From: Mycobacterium sp. JS623
Lineage (GTDB): Bacteria > Actinomycetota > Actinomycetes > Mycobacteriales > Mycobacteriaceae
NCBI RefSeq assembly: GCF_000328565.1
Contig: NC_019966.1
Span: 2,108,001-2,172,000, forward strand
Length of the DNA stretch: 64,000 nucleotides
Direction: 5' to 3'
In this document: piece by piece, positions 43,165 through 54,655 of the stretch
How positions within the stretch are numbered: position 1 is the stretch's first letter
Layout of the letters: each line of letters starts with the position of its first letter
Made by a program: the position numbers and the translations under genes
The notes under the pieces: model-generated
Database searches by the model: none
What the model was told of the DNA's origin: nothing
Seen by the model: the letters and a program-made list of their open reading frames with translations, nothing else

Positions 43165-44199
43165 AGAGGTGTCGATGACGAAGCGGTATCGCACGTCGCT
43201 GGCGAGCACCCGCTCGTATGCCTCGTTGATGTAATCGGGTGTGATTACCTCGATTTCGGGGCGCACGTCATGCTCGGCGCAGAAGTCCAACATCTCCTGC
43301 GTCTCAGCGATGCCGCCGATCATCGAGCCCGAGAGGCTGCGCCGGCCAGCGGCCAGCGGGAAGACCGGCACCGGCATCGGCTTTTCCGGGATGCCCAGTT
43401 CGACCAGCGTGCCGTCGGTGGCAAGCAGATTGAGGTAGTCGCCCATGTTCAGGTTCGCCGACACGGTGTTCAGGATGACGTCGAAGCGACCTGCCAACTT
43501 GGCGAAGGTGTCCGGGTCGCTGGTCGCGTAATACTCGTCGGCACCGAGGCGCAGCCCGTCCTCCATCTTCTTCAGCGACTGGCTCAGCACCGTCACGTGG
43601 GCACCCATCGCGTGCGCGAGCTTGACGCCCATGTGGCCGAGGCCGCCGAGGCCGATGACCGCGACCTGCTTTTCGGGGCCCGCATTCCAGTGCCGCAGAG
43701 GCGAATACAGCGTGATGCCCGCGCACAGCAGCGGTGCGGCGGCGTCGAGTGGGACGCTGTCGGGGATCCGCAACACGTAGTTCTCGTCGACGACGATGGC
43801 GCCGCTGTAGCCACCGTAGGTCGGCTCGCCGTCTTTGAGGAAGGCGTTGTAGGTGCCGACCATGCCGCCGCCCGTGCAGTACTGCTCGAGGCCGGCCTTG
43901 CAGTTGTCGCACTCACGGCAGGAGTCGACGAAGCAGCCGACACCGACGCGGTCGCCGACCTTGTACTTGGTCACCTCGGAGCCGACCTCGGTCACGATGC
44001 CAGCGATCTCGTGGCCCGGGACGACGGGGTAGTTGGGCTGACCCCATTCGGCCTTGACGGTGTGAATGTCGGAGTGACAGATGCCTGCGAAATGAATGTC
44101 GAACGCAACATCGTGCGGCCCTACATCGCGGCGGTTGATCGTGGTCTTGGTCAATGGTTCAGTGGCCGACGTTGCGGCATACGCGGTAACAGTGCTCAT
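43150..44199 (-). CDS. adhC: NAD(P)-dependent zinc alcohol dehydrogenase
   Basis: A 349-residue medium-chain dehydrogenase of the cinnamyl/YahK type. Catalytic zinc: [15 protein letters not shown], with [13 protein letters not shown]. Structural zinc: four cysteines in [19 protein letters not shown] Rossmann: [20 protein letters not shown]. It reduces aldehydes to alcohols with NADPH. ATG 44199 has AGAGGA 5 nt upstream; a longer frame to 44223 is disfavoured because it would include a tandem duplication. From memory it corresponds to M. tuberculosis Rv3045, next to fecB as here. Confidence 0.92.
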   Translation of the reverse strand: MSTVTAYAATSATEPLTKTTINRRDVGPHDVAFDIHFAGICHSDIHTVKAEWGQPNYPVVPGHEIAGIVTEVGSEVTKYKVGDRVGVGCFVDSCRECDNCKAGLEQYCTGGGMVGTYNAFLKDGEPTYGGYSGAIVVDENYVLRIPDSVPLDAAAPLLCAGITLYSPLRHWNAGPEKQVAVIGLGGLGHMGVKLAHAMGAHVTVLSQSLKKMEDGLRLGADEYYATSDPDTFAKLAGRFDVILNTVSANLNMGDYLNLLATDGTLVELGIPEKPMPVPVFPLAAGRRSLSGSMIGGIAETQEMLDFCAEHDVRPEIEVITPDYINEAYERVLASDVRYRFVIDTSSLRA

Positions 44200-44209
44200 C
44201 ACGATCCTC

Positions 44210-44241
44210 TTTGGTGTCTTCACAGTTTGGTGTCTTCACAG
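44210..44241. repeat. perfect tandem 16-bp duplication upstream of adhC
   Basis: TTTGGTGTCTTCACAG is repeated head to tail at 44210-44225 and 44226-44241, just upstream of the adhC ribosome site. Each copy includes an ATG-like start on the minus strand in one frame, which is why a false longer adhC appears. The copy number may vary between strains and could alter the 5' leader. Confidence 0.85.
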
Positions 44242-44362
44242 CAAGTGCTAAGGAATTAGCGGAAGCTGGATGGATTCAGCGAACTAGCCGCAACAGTGCG
44301 GCCCACAGGAGACAACGGCTGACCTGACGGCCTTAATCCCGGTTCCGCCTGTGAGTTGGACC

Positions 44363-44638
44363 CTAGAGGCCGGGCGCCCGGAACGCGCCGTTGAACGTGG
44401 TCCGCTCGTATCGGGCCACGCCCTCCTGTACGTAGGGATCGCGATCAAGCAGCGCCTGGGCATTTTCGGCAGAGATATCGGCGGTGATGAGAACACCTCC
44501 GGATCCGTCCTCCTGACGCCCCGCGAGAATCAGGTTGCCCGCCTCGATTTCGGCCGCCAGAAACTCCAGATGGGCGGGACGGGTCTGCTCGACGACGTCC
44601 GGCGGTTGCAGGTAGGTCGACTTCAGGACGTGGATCAC
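44363..44638 (-). CDS. YciI-like protein
   Basis: A 91-residue YCII-type ferredoxin-like-fold protein: VVEQTRPAHLEFLAAEIEAGNLILAGRQEDGSGGVLITADISAENAQALLDRDPYVQEGVARYE, including the conserved His and Asp of the family (RPAHLEFL, DPY). Some relatives dehalogenate or process chlorinated aromatics; most are uncharacterised. It lies 10 nt downstream of fecB on the same strand and may be co-transcribed. The start is ATG 44638. Confidence 0.82.
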   Translation of the reverse strand: MIHVLKSTYLQPPDVVEQTRPAHLEFLAAEIEAGNLILAGRQEDGSGGVLITADISAENAQALLDRDPYVQEGVARYERTTFNGAFRAPGL

Positions 44639-44648
44639 GTGCGCGACA

Positions 44649-45746
44649 TTAGTTGATCGGGGCGTTGAGCCACTTCAGGTCCGCCAGTATGCCCCGCGCG
44701 GCGACGATGCCCTCGCCGGTCTGCCACACCTCGTTGTTGACCGCGAACACTCGGTTATCGCGATTAGCTGACAACTTCTTCCACGCGTCGCTGCCCAGCA
44801 CTGTCGGCGCGCGGTCCCTGGCCGCGGCCGAGGCGAACGAAATGTAGACGATGTCACCGTCGGCGGCCGAGAAGTCGGGGGACTCCTCCATCTCGGCGTC
44901 GGTGATACCGATCTCGATATACGGCTTGTCGGTAAAGCGTTGCGCCGCAGGGCGATCCGCGCCGACGGCGCCCAGCACGCTGCCCGGGAACGTGTCCGCT
45001 CCGTACACCCGCATCGTGGTATCGGTGAACTGCACCACCGACGCCTGGAAGTGGGTGGCGTCGTTGTCCGCGCCTGTCCTGTCGGCGTCCTTCTCGAAGC
45101 CGTCGACCAGACCGTTGGCGGCATCGAGCCGTCCGGTCGCCGCGCCGACGGTGCGCAGGTTGTCCTCCCACTTCGCACCCGGCGGGCCGGTGAACACCGT
45201 CGGCGCGATCGCGGTCAGCTGCGGATAGGCGTCCGGCGTCAGCGCCGCCGAGCCGAGGATGAGATCGGGGTTGGCCGCCTTGATCGCCTGCATGTCGGGC
45301 TGGCTGCGTGAGCCGGCGCCGGGCACATCGTGCACGACCTTGCCGAGATATGACGGCTGGCTGTTCGAGCCGTCGGCCAGCGCGGCCGCGACGATGCGCG
45401 ACTGCAGGCCCAACGCGCACAGTGCGTCCAGCTGATCGCCCGAAAGCACGACGATGCGCTGCGAGTCGGCCCGCACGGTGGTGGTGCCCGCCGCGTGACG
45501 AACCTCTCGATCCGGCGGGCCCGGATCGAGAGGCGCGGGGTCGGGAGCACACGATTCGTCGGGCCTGCGCTGGTTGCCGAGCACACCCGCGCTAGCGATC
45601 TTGGTGGTGCTGGTGATGACCGACTGTTCCTCCGATTGCGACGGTGCGCTCTGGGATCCGCAACCGCTTGCGAGCGTCACCACGACGGCGGTGAACACGG
45701 CGGTGGAGGCGCTGACGATGCCTACTCGCCGCCCGCTGATCAGCAC
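44649..45746 (-). CDS. fecB: iron-siderophore/heme binding lipoprotein
   Basis: A 365-residue substrate-binding protein of the FecB/BtuF cluster. The signal peptide VFTAVVVTLASGC ends with a lipobox cysteine at about residue 29. The first lobe starts with RIVVLSGDQLDALCALGLQSRIVAAAL; the linker helix follows DNDATHFQASVVQF; the second lobe contains GIVAARGILADLKWL. In mycobacteria FecB binds ferric-carboxymycobactin or heme and delivers it to uptake complexes at the membrane. The start is GTG 45746. It is divergent from ctaD and next to adhC, as I recall for Rv3044. Confidence 0.9.
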   Translation of the reverse strand: MLISGRRVGIVSASTAVFTAVVVTLASGCGSQSAPSQSEEQSVITSTTKIASAGVLGNQRRPDESCAPDPAPLDPGPPDREVRHAAGTTTVRADSQRIVVLSGDQLDALCALGLQSRIVAAALADGSNSQPSYLGKVVHDVPGAGSRSQPDMQAIKAANPDLILGSAALTPDAYPQLTAIAPTVFTGPPGAKWEDNLRTVGAATGRLDAANGLVDGFEKDADRTGADNDATHFQASVVQFTDTTMRVYGADTFPGSVLGAVGADRPAAQRFTDKPYIEIGITDAEMEESPDFSAADGDIVYISFASAAARDRAPTVLGSDAWKKLSANRDNRVFAVNNEVWQTGEGIVAARGILADLKWLNAPIN

Positions 45747-45760
45747 GCCGCCGACGGTAA

Positions 45761-48914
<3,154 letters not shown>

Positions 48915-48978
48915 AAACCTGGGCTTGGTTCTCGACATACGCTAGGCTTTGCATACAGTATTCGACAAGGGATTCTCA

Positions 48979-49908
48979 ATGACGACCCTGCTTCTGCATC
49001 ATTCGTGTTTTGCCAATCATCAGACCGCACACGGCCATCCGGAGCGGCCCGACCGCTATCGGGTGGTGGAGTCGGTGCTCGGCCGGCCCGAATTCGAACC
49101 GCTGATGCGCGAGGAGGCTGAGCTCGCCGACCTCGACACGACGCGCTACGTGCACAGCAACCGCTACGTCGACGGCCTCGAGTCCGTCCGGCCCGACGCC
49201 GGCTACGTCTATCTCGACGGCGGCGACACCATGATGGAGCCGTCGACGTGGGAGGTGGTGCTGCGCGGTGTCGGTGCGACGGTGCAAGCCGTCGACAAGG
49301 TGTGCAGCGGGCAAGTGCAGAACGCCTTCGTCGCATGCCGTCCGCCGGGCCACCACGCGGAAACCGAACGGGCGATGGGGTTTTGCTTGTTCAACAACAT
49401 CAGCATCGGTGCGCGACATGCACAACGCCACCACGGTCTCGAGCGAGTGGCAATTGTCGATTTCGACGTTCACCACGGCAACGGCACCCAGGAGATCTTC
49501 TACTCCGATCCCAGCGTGCTCTATGCCTCCACACATCAGATGCCGTTGTTCCCCGGCACGGGGGCAGTCCGCGAAACGGGTGTGGGCAACATCTTCAACT
49601 CGCCACTCGCGGCAGGCGATGGCGGCGCGGAACTCCGCGAAGCCTTCGAGGATAGAATCCTGCCTGCGTTGGACGCCTTCAGTCCGGAGCTGATCATCGT
49701 CTCCGCCGGGTTCGATGCGCATGAGCGCGACCCGCTCGGTTCGTTGCAGATGACGGCCGACGATTTCGCGTGGGTGACACGGGCAATCATGGAGTCGGCG
49801 GAGAAGAACTGCGACGGACGCTTGGTAGCCGTGCTCGAAGGTGGTTACGACCTTGTAGGCCTTGCTGATTCGGTGAGCGCCCACGTCGGCGAACTGATGA
49901 AGGGTTAG
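48979..49908 (+). CDS. histone-deacetylase-fold deacylase
   Basis: A 309-residue zinc deacylase of the arginase/deacetylase fold. FANHQTAHGHPERPDRYRVVESVL is the N-terminal family mark; the catalytic dyad is in CRPPGHHAETERAMGFCLFNN; zinc ligands Asp and His lie in IVDFDVHHGNGTQEIFY; and LIIVSAGFDAHERDPLGSLQMT holds the third ligand Asp. It should hydrolyse acetylated amines: acetylpolyamines, acetyl-lysine proteins or acetoin-pathway substrates. ATG 48979 has AAGGGA 7 nt upstream. It has no counterpart at this position in the M. tuberculosis order I remember, so it was probably inserted with the genes that follow. Confidence 0.9.
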   Translation: MTTLLLHHSCFANHQTAHGHPERPDRYRVVESVLGRPEFEPLMREEAELADLDTTRYVHSNRYVDGLESVRPDAGYVYLDGGDTMMEPSTWEVVLRGVGATVQAVDKVCSGQVQNAFVACRPPGHHAETERAMGFCLFNNISIGARHAQRHHGLERVAIVDFDVHHGNGTQEIFYSDPSVLYASTHQMPLFPGTGAVRETGVGNIFNSPLAAGDGGAELREAFEDRILPALDAFSPELIIVSAGFDAHERDPLGSLQMTADDFAWVTRAIMESAEKNCDGRLVAVLEGGYDLVGLADSVSAHVGELMKG

Positions 49909-51350
49909 ACGACCAGCGCGGTCGGCTCCGGCGCAGCGGTACCGGTGACGCTGTGCCAGGCGCGAGCCAGTAACTCCACCGCCTCGGCCAACCGGTCGTC
50001 GGGCAGGGTGTAGGGCACTCGGATGAACCTCTCGAGCGTGCCGTCGACGCCGAACCGGGGGCCGGGCGGGATGACCAGCCCAAGCCGCGAAGCCGCTGCC
50101 GACAGTGCCGAACTGGTTGGCGCGGGCAGCCGCACCCACAGCGACATTCCGCCGTGGCTTTCACCGGCCGACCAGTCCGGAAGATGTTCACGCAGAAGCC
50201 TTCTCAGCAGTGCGCGGCGATGACGCAGAATCTCGCGGCGCTCGGCCAAGAGGTCGTCGGCCATGCCGAACAGCCGTGCCGCGGCAAGCTGTTCGACGAT
50301 TGCGGTTCCCATATCGATCGACGGGCGCACCGCGGCGATCGTCGCCAGTGTGCTGCGCTCCGCGCGGATCCAGCCGATGCGTAGGCCGCCCCAGAACGAC
50401 TTCGACACTGACCCGATGGTCAACACAAGATCTCGCCGGGACGGCATGAAAGCCGCCATCGGCGCGGGGACCGGCCGGTCCAGCCACATGTCGGCGATCG
50501 TTTCGTCAATGATTGTGCGAGTGCGGGTTTCGGCGATGACGGCGCCTAGGCGCCTGCGGCCGTCTTCGGAAAGCGTCATGCCCGTCGGGTTGTGATTATC
50601 GACGACCAGGTAGGCCAGACGCGGTGAGAGCTGACGAACCGCGGCGTCGAGCGCGTCGAGTTCCCAGCCGTCATCGGCCATCGCCACGGGCACCGGTCGC
50701 GCCCCACTGGTGATGATCGCCGACAACGCGCCGTGGTACGTCGGCTGCTCGACCAGTACGCGATCGCCAGGTTGGGCGTAGGTCGCCAGGATCAACCCGA
50801 TCGCGTGTAACGCGCCGGTCGTCACCATGATCTCGTCGGGCTCGGTGGGTAGGCCTCTGGCGCAATATCTTTCGGCGATCGCCTTGCGCAACGGGGCGAC
50901 GCCGACCAGCTCGACGCCAATGTCATGCAGATACGGCATCACGTCGCGGGCCGCGTCCGAAAAGGCGTCCATCATCGGGCCGACCGGGGCGGCCAGCGTT
51001 GCTTCGGCCAGGCTGGCCGTGGCCGCTGCTGGGGCCGCGACGGGTGTGCCGCCGGAGACGGGCAGCGCGGTGGTGCTGCGCGCTCCGCGCCGCGCGTTGA
51101 GGTAGCCGTCTTCGCGCAACTGCGTGTACGCAGCGGTGACCGTGGTTCGGGAGACGCGCAGCGAATCGGCGAGCGCCCGCTCGCTCGGCAGTCGCGCGCC
51201 GACGGGCAGGCGTCCGTCGACGATCAACATCCGGATGCCATCCGCCAGCCCCAGGTACGCCGGCCCGCTGCGACTGGACGTGCGCCAGTTCCCCAGCTCG
51301 CGAGCCAACAGGTCCTCATCGAGCGCTCTGGCTCCCATTTCAATCGACAT
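49905..51350 (-). CDS. MocR-type regulator (GntR HTH plus aminotransferase fold)
   Basis: A 481-residue fusion regulator. Residues ~15-85 are a GntR winged helix: GPAYLGLADGIRMLIVDGRLPVGARLPSERALADSLRVSRTTVTAAYTQLREDGYL. The rest is a type I aminotransferase fold with PLP lysine in LTIGSVSKSFWGGLRIGWIRA. Such proteins sense PLP or amino compounds and often regulate vitamin B6 or transporter genes. ATG 51350 is preferred; the frame extends to a TTG at 51389. It is divergent from a small ORF and a YczE gene, a pairing often seen for MocR genes, with an inverted repeat in between. Its end overlaps the HDAC gene end by 4 bp. Confidence 0.87.
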   Translation of the reverse strand: MSIEMGARALDEDLLARELGNWRTSSRSGPAYLGLADGIRMLIVDGRLPVGARLPSERALADSLRVSRTTVTAAYTQLREDGYLNARRGARSTTALPVSGGTPVAAPAAATASLAEATLAAPVGPMMDAFSDAARDVMPYLHDIGVELVGVAPLRKAIAERYCARGLPTEPDEIMVTTGALHAIGLILATYAQPGDRVLVEQPTYHGALSAIITSGARPVPVAMADDGWELDALDAAVRQLSPRLAYLVVDNHNPTGMTLSEDGRRRLGAVIAETRTRTIIDETIADMWLDRPVPAPMAAFMPSRRDLVLTIGSVSKSFWGGLRIGWIRAERSTLATIAAVRPSIDMGTAIVEQLAAARLFGMADDLLAERREILRHRRALLRRLLREHLPDWSAGESHGGMSLWVRLPAPTSSALSAAASRLGLVIPPGPRFGVDGTLERFIRVPYTLPDDRLAEAVELLARAWHSVTGTAAPEPTALVV

Positions 51351-51368
51351 TTGCAGGCCAGTATGCGG

Positions 51369-51397
51369 CAACTGGATATTGAGAAGCAAGCCAGTTG
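51369..51397. promoter_or_regulatory. inverted repeat between divergent MocR and YczE genes
   Basis: CAACTGG (51369-51375) and CCAGTTG (51391-51397) are perfect complements 15 nt apart. The -35 element of the rightward promoter (TTGAGA, 51379-51384) lies between the arms, so binding by the MocR protein would control it directly. Confidence 0.55.
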
Positions 51398-51407
51398 GCC
51401 GGATTAT
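51379..51407 (+). promoter_or_regulatory. promoter for leaderless small ORF and yczE
   Basis: TTGAGA (51379-51384) and GATTAT (51402-51407) are separated by 17 nt. ATG 51414 follows the -10 hexamer by 6 nt, so the transcript should begin on that start codon. Confidence 0.55.
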
Positions 51408-51413
51408 CGGGTC

Positions 51414-51566
51414 ATGACCATGAATTGGACTTCCAAAGTGGCCCGGCCGCTGGCCCGGTTCTTCCAGCCGGCGGAAACCATGCCGGCCGAGTTCGTCGAC
51501 CGTGACGCCGAACGCATCCGTCGGGAATTAGATCTGATCCGGATCCGCTTTCCTCACCATGCGTAA
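51414..51566 (+). CDS. small uncharacterised protein, leaderless
   Basis: A 50-residue protein, starting MTMNWTSKVARPLARFFQPAE, with a charged helical C-terminal half (AEFVDRDAERIRRELDLIRIRF). No family was recognised. Support comes from the well-placed promoter whose start site falls on the ATG and from an 8-bp overlap of its end with the yczE start, which suggests coupled translation. It lies on the regulated side of the MocR divergent promoter. It could be a real micro-protein or a translated leader that couples initiation of yczE. Confidence 0.5.
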   Translation: MTMNWTSKVARPLARFFQPAETMPAEFVDRDAERIRRELDLIRIRFPHHA

Positions 51567-52254
51567 AGCCACCCTGCGCGGCCTGGCTCTACTAGTCGGC
51601 CTCTGCGGCTACGGCTTCTCGATGGCGGTGATGGTGCGGGCCGGGCTAGGTCTGGACCCGTGGGACGTGTTTCACCAGGGGTTGTCTAGACACACCGGGA
51701 TGACCATCGGTGTCGCGTCGGCAGTGGTCGGTGTTGCGGTGCTGTTGGCGTGGATCCCGCTTCGCAACCGCCCCGGCATCGGCACGATCGCCAACGTCAT
51801 CGTGATCGCGATCACCGTCGACGCCGGGCTTTGGCTGCTGCCCACGCCGACGGCGCTTCCGGTGCGCAGCGCGATGATGGTGGGCGCGGTCGTGCTCAAC
51901 GCGTTGAGCACGGTCCTCTACATCGGCGCCGCGCTCGGCCCGGGTCCGCGCGACGGTCTGATGACCGGATTGGTCGTGCGCATTGGCCTTTCGGTGCGGC
52001 TGGTCCGCACGTCGATCGAGGCCACTGTGCTGGCCGTCGGCTGGCTTCTCGGCGGAACGGTCGGCGTCGGCACCGTGCTGTACGCGTTGGGCATCGGCCC
52101 GCTGGTGCAACTGTTCCTGCGCATCACGCCGAAGCGGGTGCTCGCGGTCAGCGGTTGGGCTTCCGTGGCCGAGGCGAGCGACTTGGGCGCGCAATACTCG
52201 ACGGATGGCGATAGCGGAGCAGCTGACTCGCGACGCGATCGCGCTGGCGTCTGA
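51559..52254 (+). CDS. YczE-family membrane protein
   Basis: A 231-residue membrane protein with about five hydrophobic segments: LRGLALLVGLCGYGFSMAVMVRAGLGLDPWDVFHQGLS, GIGTIANVIVIAITVDAGLWLL and others, followed by a short charged C-terminus. The G-LGLDPWDVFHQG pattern is characteristic of YczE/YitT-like proteins found beside MocR regulators. The function is not known; transport or modulation of transport is suspected. The kinase gene starts 50 bp before its stop, so its C-terminal tail is coded in a dual-coding region. Confidence 0.8.
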   Translation: MRKATLRGLALLVGLCGYGFSMAVMVRAGLGLDPWDVFHQGLSRHTGMTIGVASAVVGVAVLLAWIPLRNRPGIGTIANVIVIAITVDAGLWLLPTPTALPVRSAMMVGAVVLNALSTVLYIGAALGPGPRDGLMTGLVVRIGLSVRLVRTSIEATVLAVGWLLGGTVGVGTVLYALGIGPLVQLFLRITPKRVLAVSGWASVAEASDLGAQYSTDGDSGAADSRRDRAGV

Positions 52255-52837
52255 TTCGTCGCGCGCCATCCTGGGCATTGCGGGCAGCCCGGGCGCCGGG
52301 AAGTCGACGCTTGTCGACGAGCTACTTGGCCGCATCCGCGCGATCAAGGGCGACGACTGGGTCGCGCACATCCCGATGGACGGTTTCCACCTGGCCGATG
52401 CCCAGCTCGACCGCATCGGCGCACTGGCCCGCAAGGGGGCCCCGGACACCTTCGACGCGGCCGGTTACGCGCATCTGCTCGAGCGGGTGCGCCGCGAGGT
52501 CGACGAGCCGGTGTATGTGCCCGGCTTCGACCGCGTGCTGGAACAGCCGCTGGCCGCCGCGCTGGTCGTGTTGCCGTCGGCGCGGCTCGTCGTCACCGAG
52601 GGCAACTATCTGCTGCTTGACGATCCGCAGTGGGTGCAGGCGCGTCGCGCCATGGACGCCGTCTGGTTCGTCGCGAGCGAGGAGACCATGCGAGTGGAGC
52701 GTCTTGTGGCGCGTCATATCCAGTACGGCAAGTCTCCGCATGAGGCCCGCGCCTGGGTAGCCACCACTGACCAACGCAACTCCGAACTGGTGGAGCGCAC
52801 GGCGTCGAAGGCTGACCGCGTCATCGTCACCGGGTAG
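52205..52837 (+). CDS. P-loop nucleoside/nucleotide kinase family protein
   Basis: A 210-residue kinase of the uridine kinase/pantothenate kinase-like superfamily. Walker A is GSPGAGKST (27-35); a DGFH motif (HIPMDGFHLADAQLD) positions the substrate; VVTEGNYLLLDDPQW is the Walker-B-like strand; and the lid has RVERLVARHIQYGKSPHEARAW. In this family the DGFH/EGNYLL pair is found in enzymes that phosphorylate pantothenate, fructose or nucleosides, so the exact substrate is open. ATG 52205 lies 50 bp inside the end of yczE; the two frames overlap. Confidence 0.85.
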   Translation: MAIAEQLTRDAIALASDSSRAILGIAGSPGAGKSTLVDELLGRIRAIKGDDWVAHIPMDGFHLADAQLDRIGALARKGAPDTFDAAGYAHLLERVRREVDEPVYVPGFDRVLEQPLAAALVVLPSARLVVTEGNYLLLDDPQWVQARRAMDAVWFVASEETMRVERLVARHIQYGKSPHEARAWVATTDQRNSELVERTASKADRVIVTG

Positions 52838-52940
52838 CGATTTGTGTGCAGTTCGCAGCGCTGACCAGCAACAAAACGCATACAACTCACGAGGACGACC
52901 CGCAGAACGCGACATGTGTCGAGTACGGCACGATGGTCGG

Positions 52941-53783
52941 GTGGCCGACGCCGAAGCAGATGCAGCCGACCCCGACCTGCTGATCGACTTCGCCAAAGTC
53001 TCTATGCGACGCGGTGGACAGACCCTGGTCGGGCCCGTCACCTGGGCGGTCGAGCTCGACGAACGCTGGGTGGTCATCGGGCCGAACGGTGCAGGCAAGA
53101 CGTCACTGCTGAGGATCGCGGCCGCGCTGGAGCACCCGTCGTCGGGCACGGCGTTCGTGCTGGGCGAGCGGCTCGGCCGTGTCGACATGTCCGAACTGCG
53201 TTCGCGGGTCGGGCTCTCGAGTTCCGCGCTGTCGCAGCGCGTCCCCGACGGTGAACTGGTGCGCGACCTAGTCGTCTCCGCCGGCTACGCGGTGCTGGGC
53301 CGGTGGCGGGAGTCGTACGACGACGTCGACTACAACCAGGCGATCGACATGCTCGAGAGCGTGGGCGCCGAACACCTCGCCGACCGCACCTACGGGACCC
53401 TGTCCGAAGGCGAGCGCAAGCGGGTGCTGATCGCCCGGTCGATGATGACCGACCCCGAACTGCTGCTGCTCGACGAACCCGCCGCAGGGCTCGACCTCGG
53501 CGGGCGCGAGGAGCTGTTGGCGCGGCTCGAGGATCTGGCCGGCGATCCCGACTCTCCGGCACTAGTCCTCGTCACCCACCACGTCGAGGAGATCCCGCGC
53601 GGGTTCTCGCACTGCCTGATCCTGTCGGAGGGCAAGGTCGTCGATTCCGGCCTGCTGTCGGACACGTTGACGTCTGAGAACCTGTCGAAGGCGTTCGGGC
53701 AGTCCATCGCCCTCGAGGTGGTGGACGGACGCTACTTCGCTCGTCGCACGCGCAGCAGGGCGGCGCATAGGAGACGAGAATGA
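52941..53783 (+). CDS. ABC transporter ATP-binding protein
   Basis: A 280-residue ABC ATPase with Walker A GPNGAGKT (47-54), signature LSEGERKRVLIARSM, Walker B LLLLDEPAAGLD, and switch VLVTHHVEEIP. No membrane-subunit gene is adjacent, as in the mycobacterial neighbourhood I remember (Rv3041c), so it may work with a distant permease or act alone. GTG 52941 is given; ATG 52914 is an alternative and cannot be excluded. It is coupled to the Nudix gene by a 4-bp ATGA overlap and heads a five-gene series. Confidence 0.88.
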   Translation: MADAEADAADPDLLIDFAKVSMRRGGQTLVGPVTWAVELDERWVVIGPNGAGKTSLLRIAAALEHPSSGTAFVLGERLGRVDMSELRSRVGLSSSALSQRVPDGELVRDLVVSAGYAVLGRWRESYDDVDYNQAIDMLESVGAEHLADRTYGTLSEGERKRVLIARSMMTDPELLLLDEPAAGLDLGGREELLARLEDLAGDPDSPALVLVTHHVEEIPRGFSHCLILSEGKVVDSGLLSDTLTSENLSKAFGQSIALEVVDGRYFARRTRSRAAHRRRE

Positions 53784-54655
53784 CGGTGCCGGAGGGTAGG
53801 AGCGAAGCGACTGGGGCCCAAACCCCAGATCCATTAGTGCCGCGGCCGGCGGCCACGGTGATGCTGGTGCGCGATAAGGGCCCGGGCCTCGCCCGGGAAA
53901 TTGAAGTATTCCTGATGCGGCGGCACTCCGCGATGGAGTTCGTCGCGGGCGTGATGGTGTTCCCCGGCGGCGGAGTAGACGACCGCGATCGCAATGCCGA
54001 CATCGCGTGGTTCGGCCCGGACCCCGGCTGGTGGGCCGAGAGGTTCGGTGTCGCACCGGATCTCGCTGAGGCGTTGGTGTGCGCGGCCGCGCGCGAGACG
54101 TTCGAGGAGTCCGGCGTGCTGTTCGCCGGGCCCGCCGACGATCCGGACGGCATCGTCAGCGACGCGTCGATCTACCGTGCCGAGCGCGCCGCGCTCGAAG
54201 ATAGGTCGCTGTCGTTCGGGGAGTTCCTGCAACGGGAGAAGCTGGTGCTGCGCGCGGATCTGCTTCGGCCATGGGCGAATTGGGTGACACCGAAGGAAGA
54301 GCGCACCCGCCGCTACGACACGTACTTCTTTGTCGGGGCATTGCCCGAGGGGCAACGCGCCGACGGCGACAACACCGAAACCGACCGCGCGTTCTGGACT
54401 ACGCCGCAGGCCGCGCTCGACGAATTCGCTGAAGGCAAGACGTTTCTGCTGCCGCCCACCTGGACACAGCTGGACTCGCTCAACGGCCGCACGGTCGCCG
54501 AAGTGCTTGCGGTGCAACGTCAGATCGTGCCCGTCGAACCGCATCTCGCCGCCAACAAGGACACCGGCAACTGGGAGATCGAGTTCTTCAACAGCGACCG
54601 CTACAACGCCGCGCGCAACCGTCGCGCACCGCAGGGCTACGTCGACAAGTCATGA
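53780..54655 (+). CDS. Nudix-family hydrolase
   Basis: A 291-residue Nudix-fold protein with the box split as in the larger mycobacterial members: [18 protein letters not shown], an insertion, and then [17 protein letters not shown] with the REx2EE metal helix. N-terminal [12 protein letters not shown] and [13 protein letters not shown] are the usual lead-in. It should cleave a nucleoside-diphosphate-linked compound, perhaps CoA or an acyl-CoA given the position before echA17; that is inference. It overlaps both the ABC and the echA17 genes by 4 bp (ATGA). Confidence 0.87.
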   Translation: MTVPEGRSEATGAQTPDPLVPRPAATVMLVRDKGPGLAREIEVFLMRRHSAMEFVAGVMVFPGGGVDDRDRNADIAWFGPDPGWWAERFGVAPDLAEALVCAAARETFEESGVLFAGPADDPDGIVSDASIYRAERAALEDRSLSFGEFLQREKLVLRADLLRPWANWVTPKEERTRRYDTYFFVGALPEGQRADGDNTETDRAFWTTPQAALDEFAEGKTFLLPPTWTQLDSLNGRTVAEVLAVQRQIVPVEPHLAANKDTGNWEIEFFNSDRYNAARNRRAPQGYVDKS

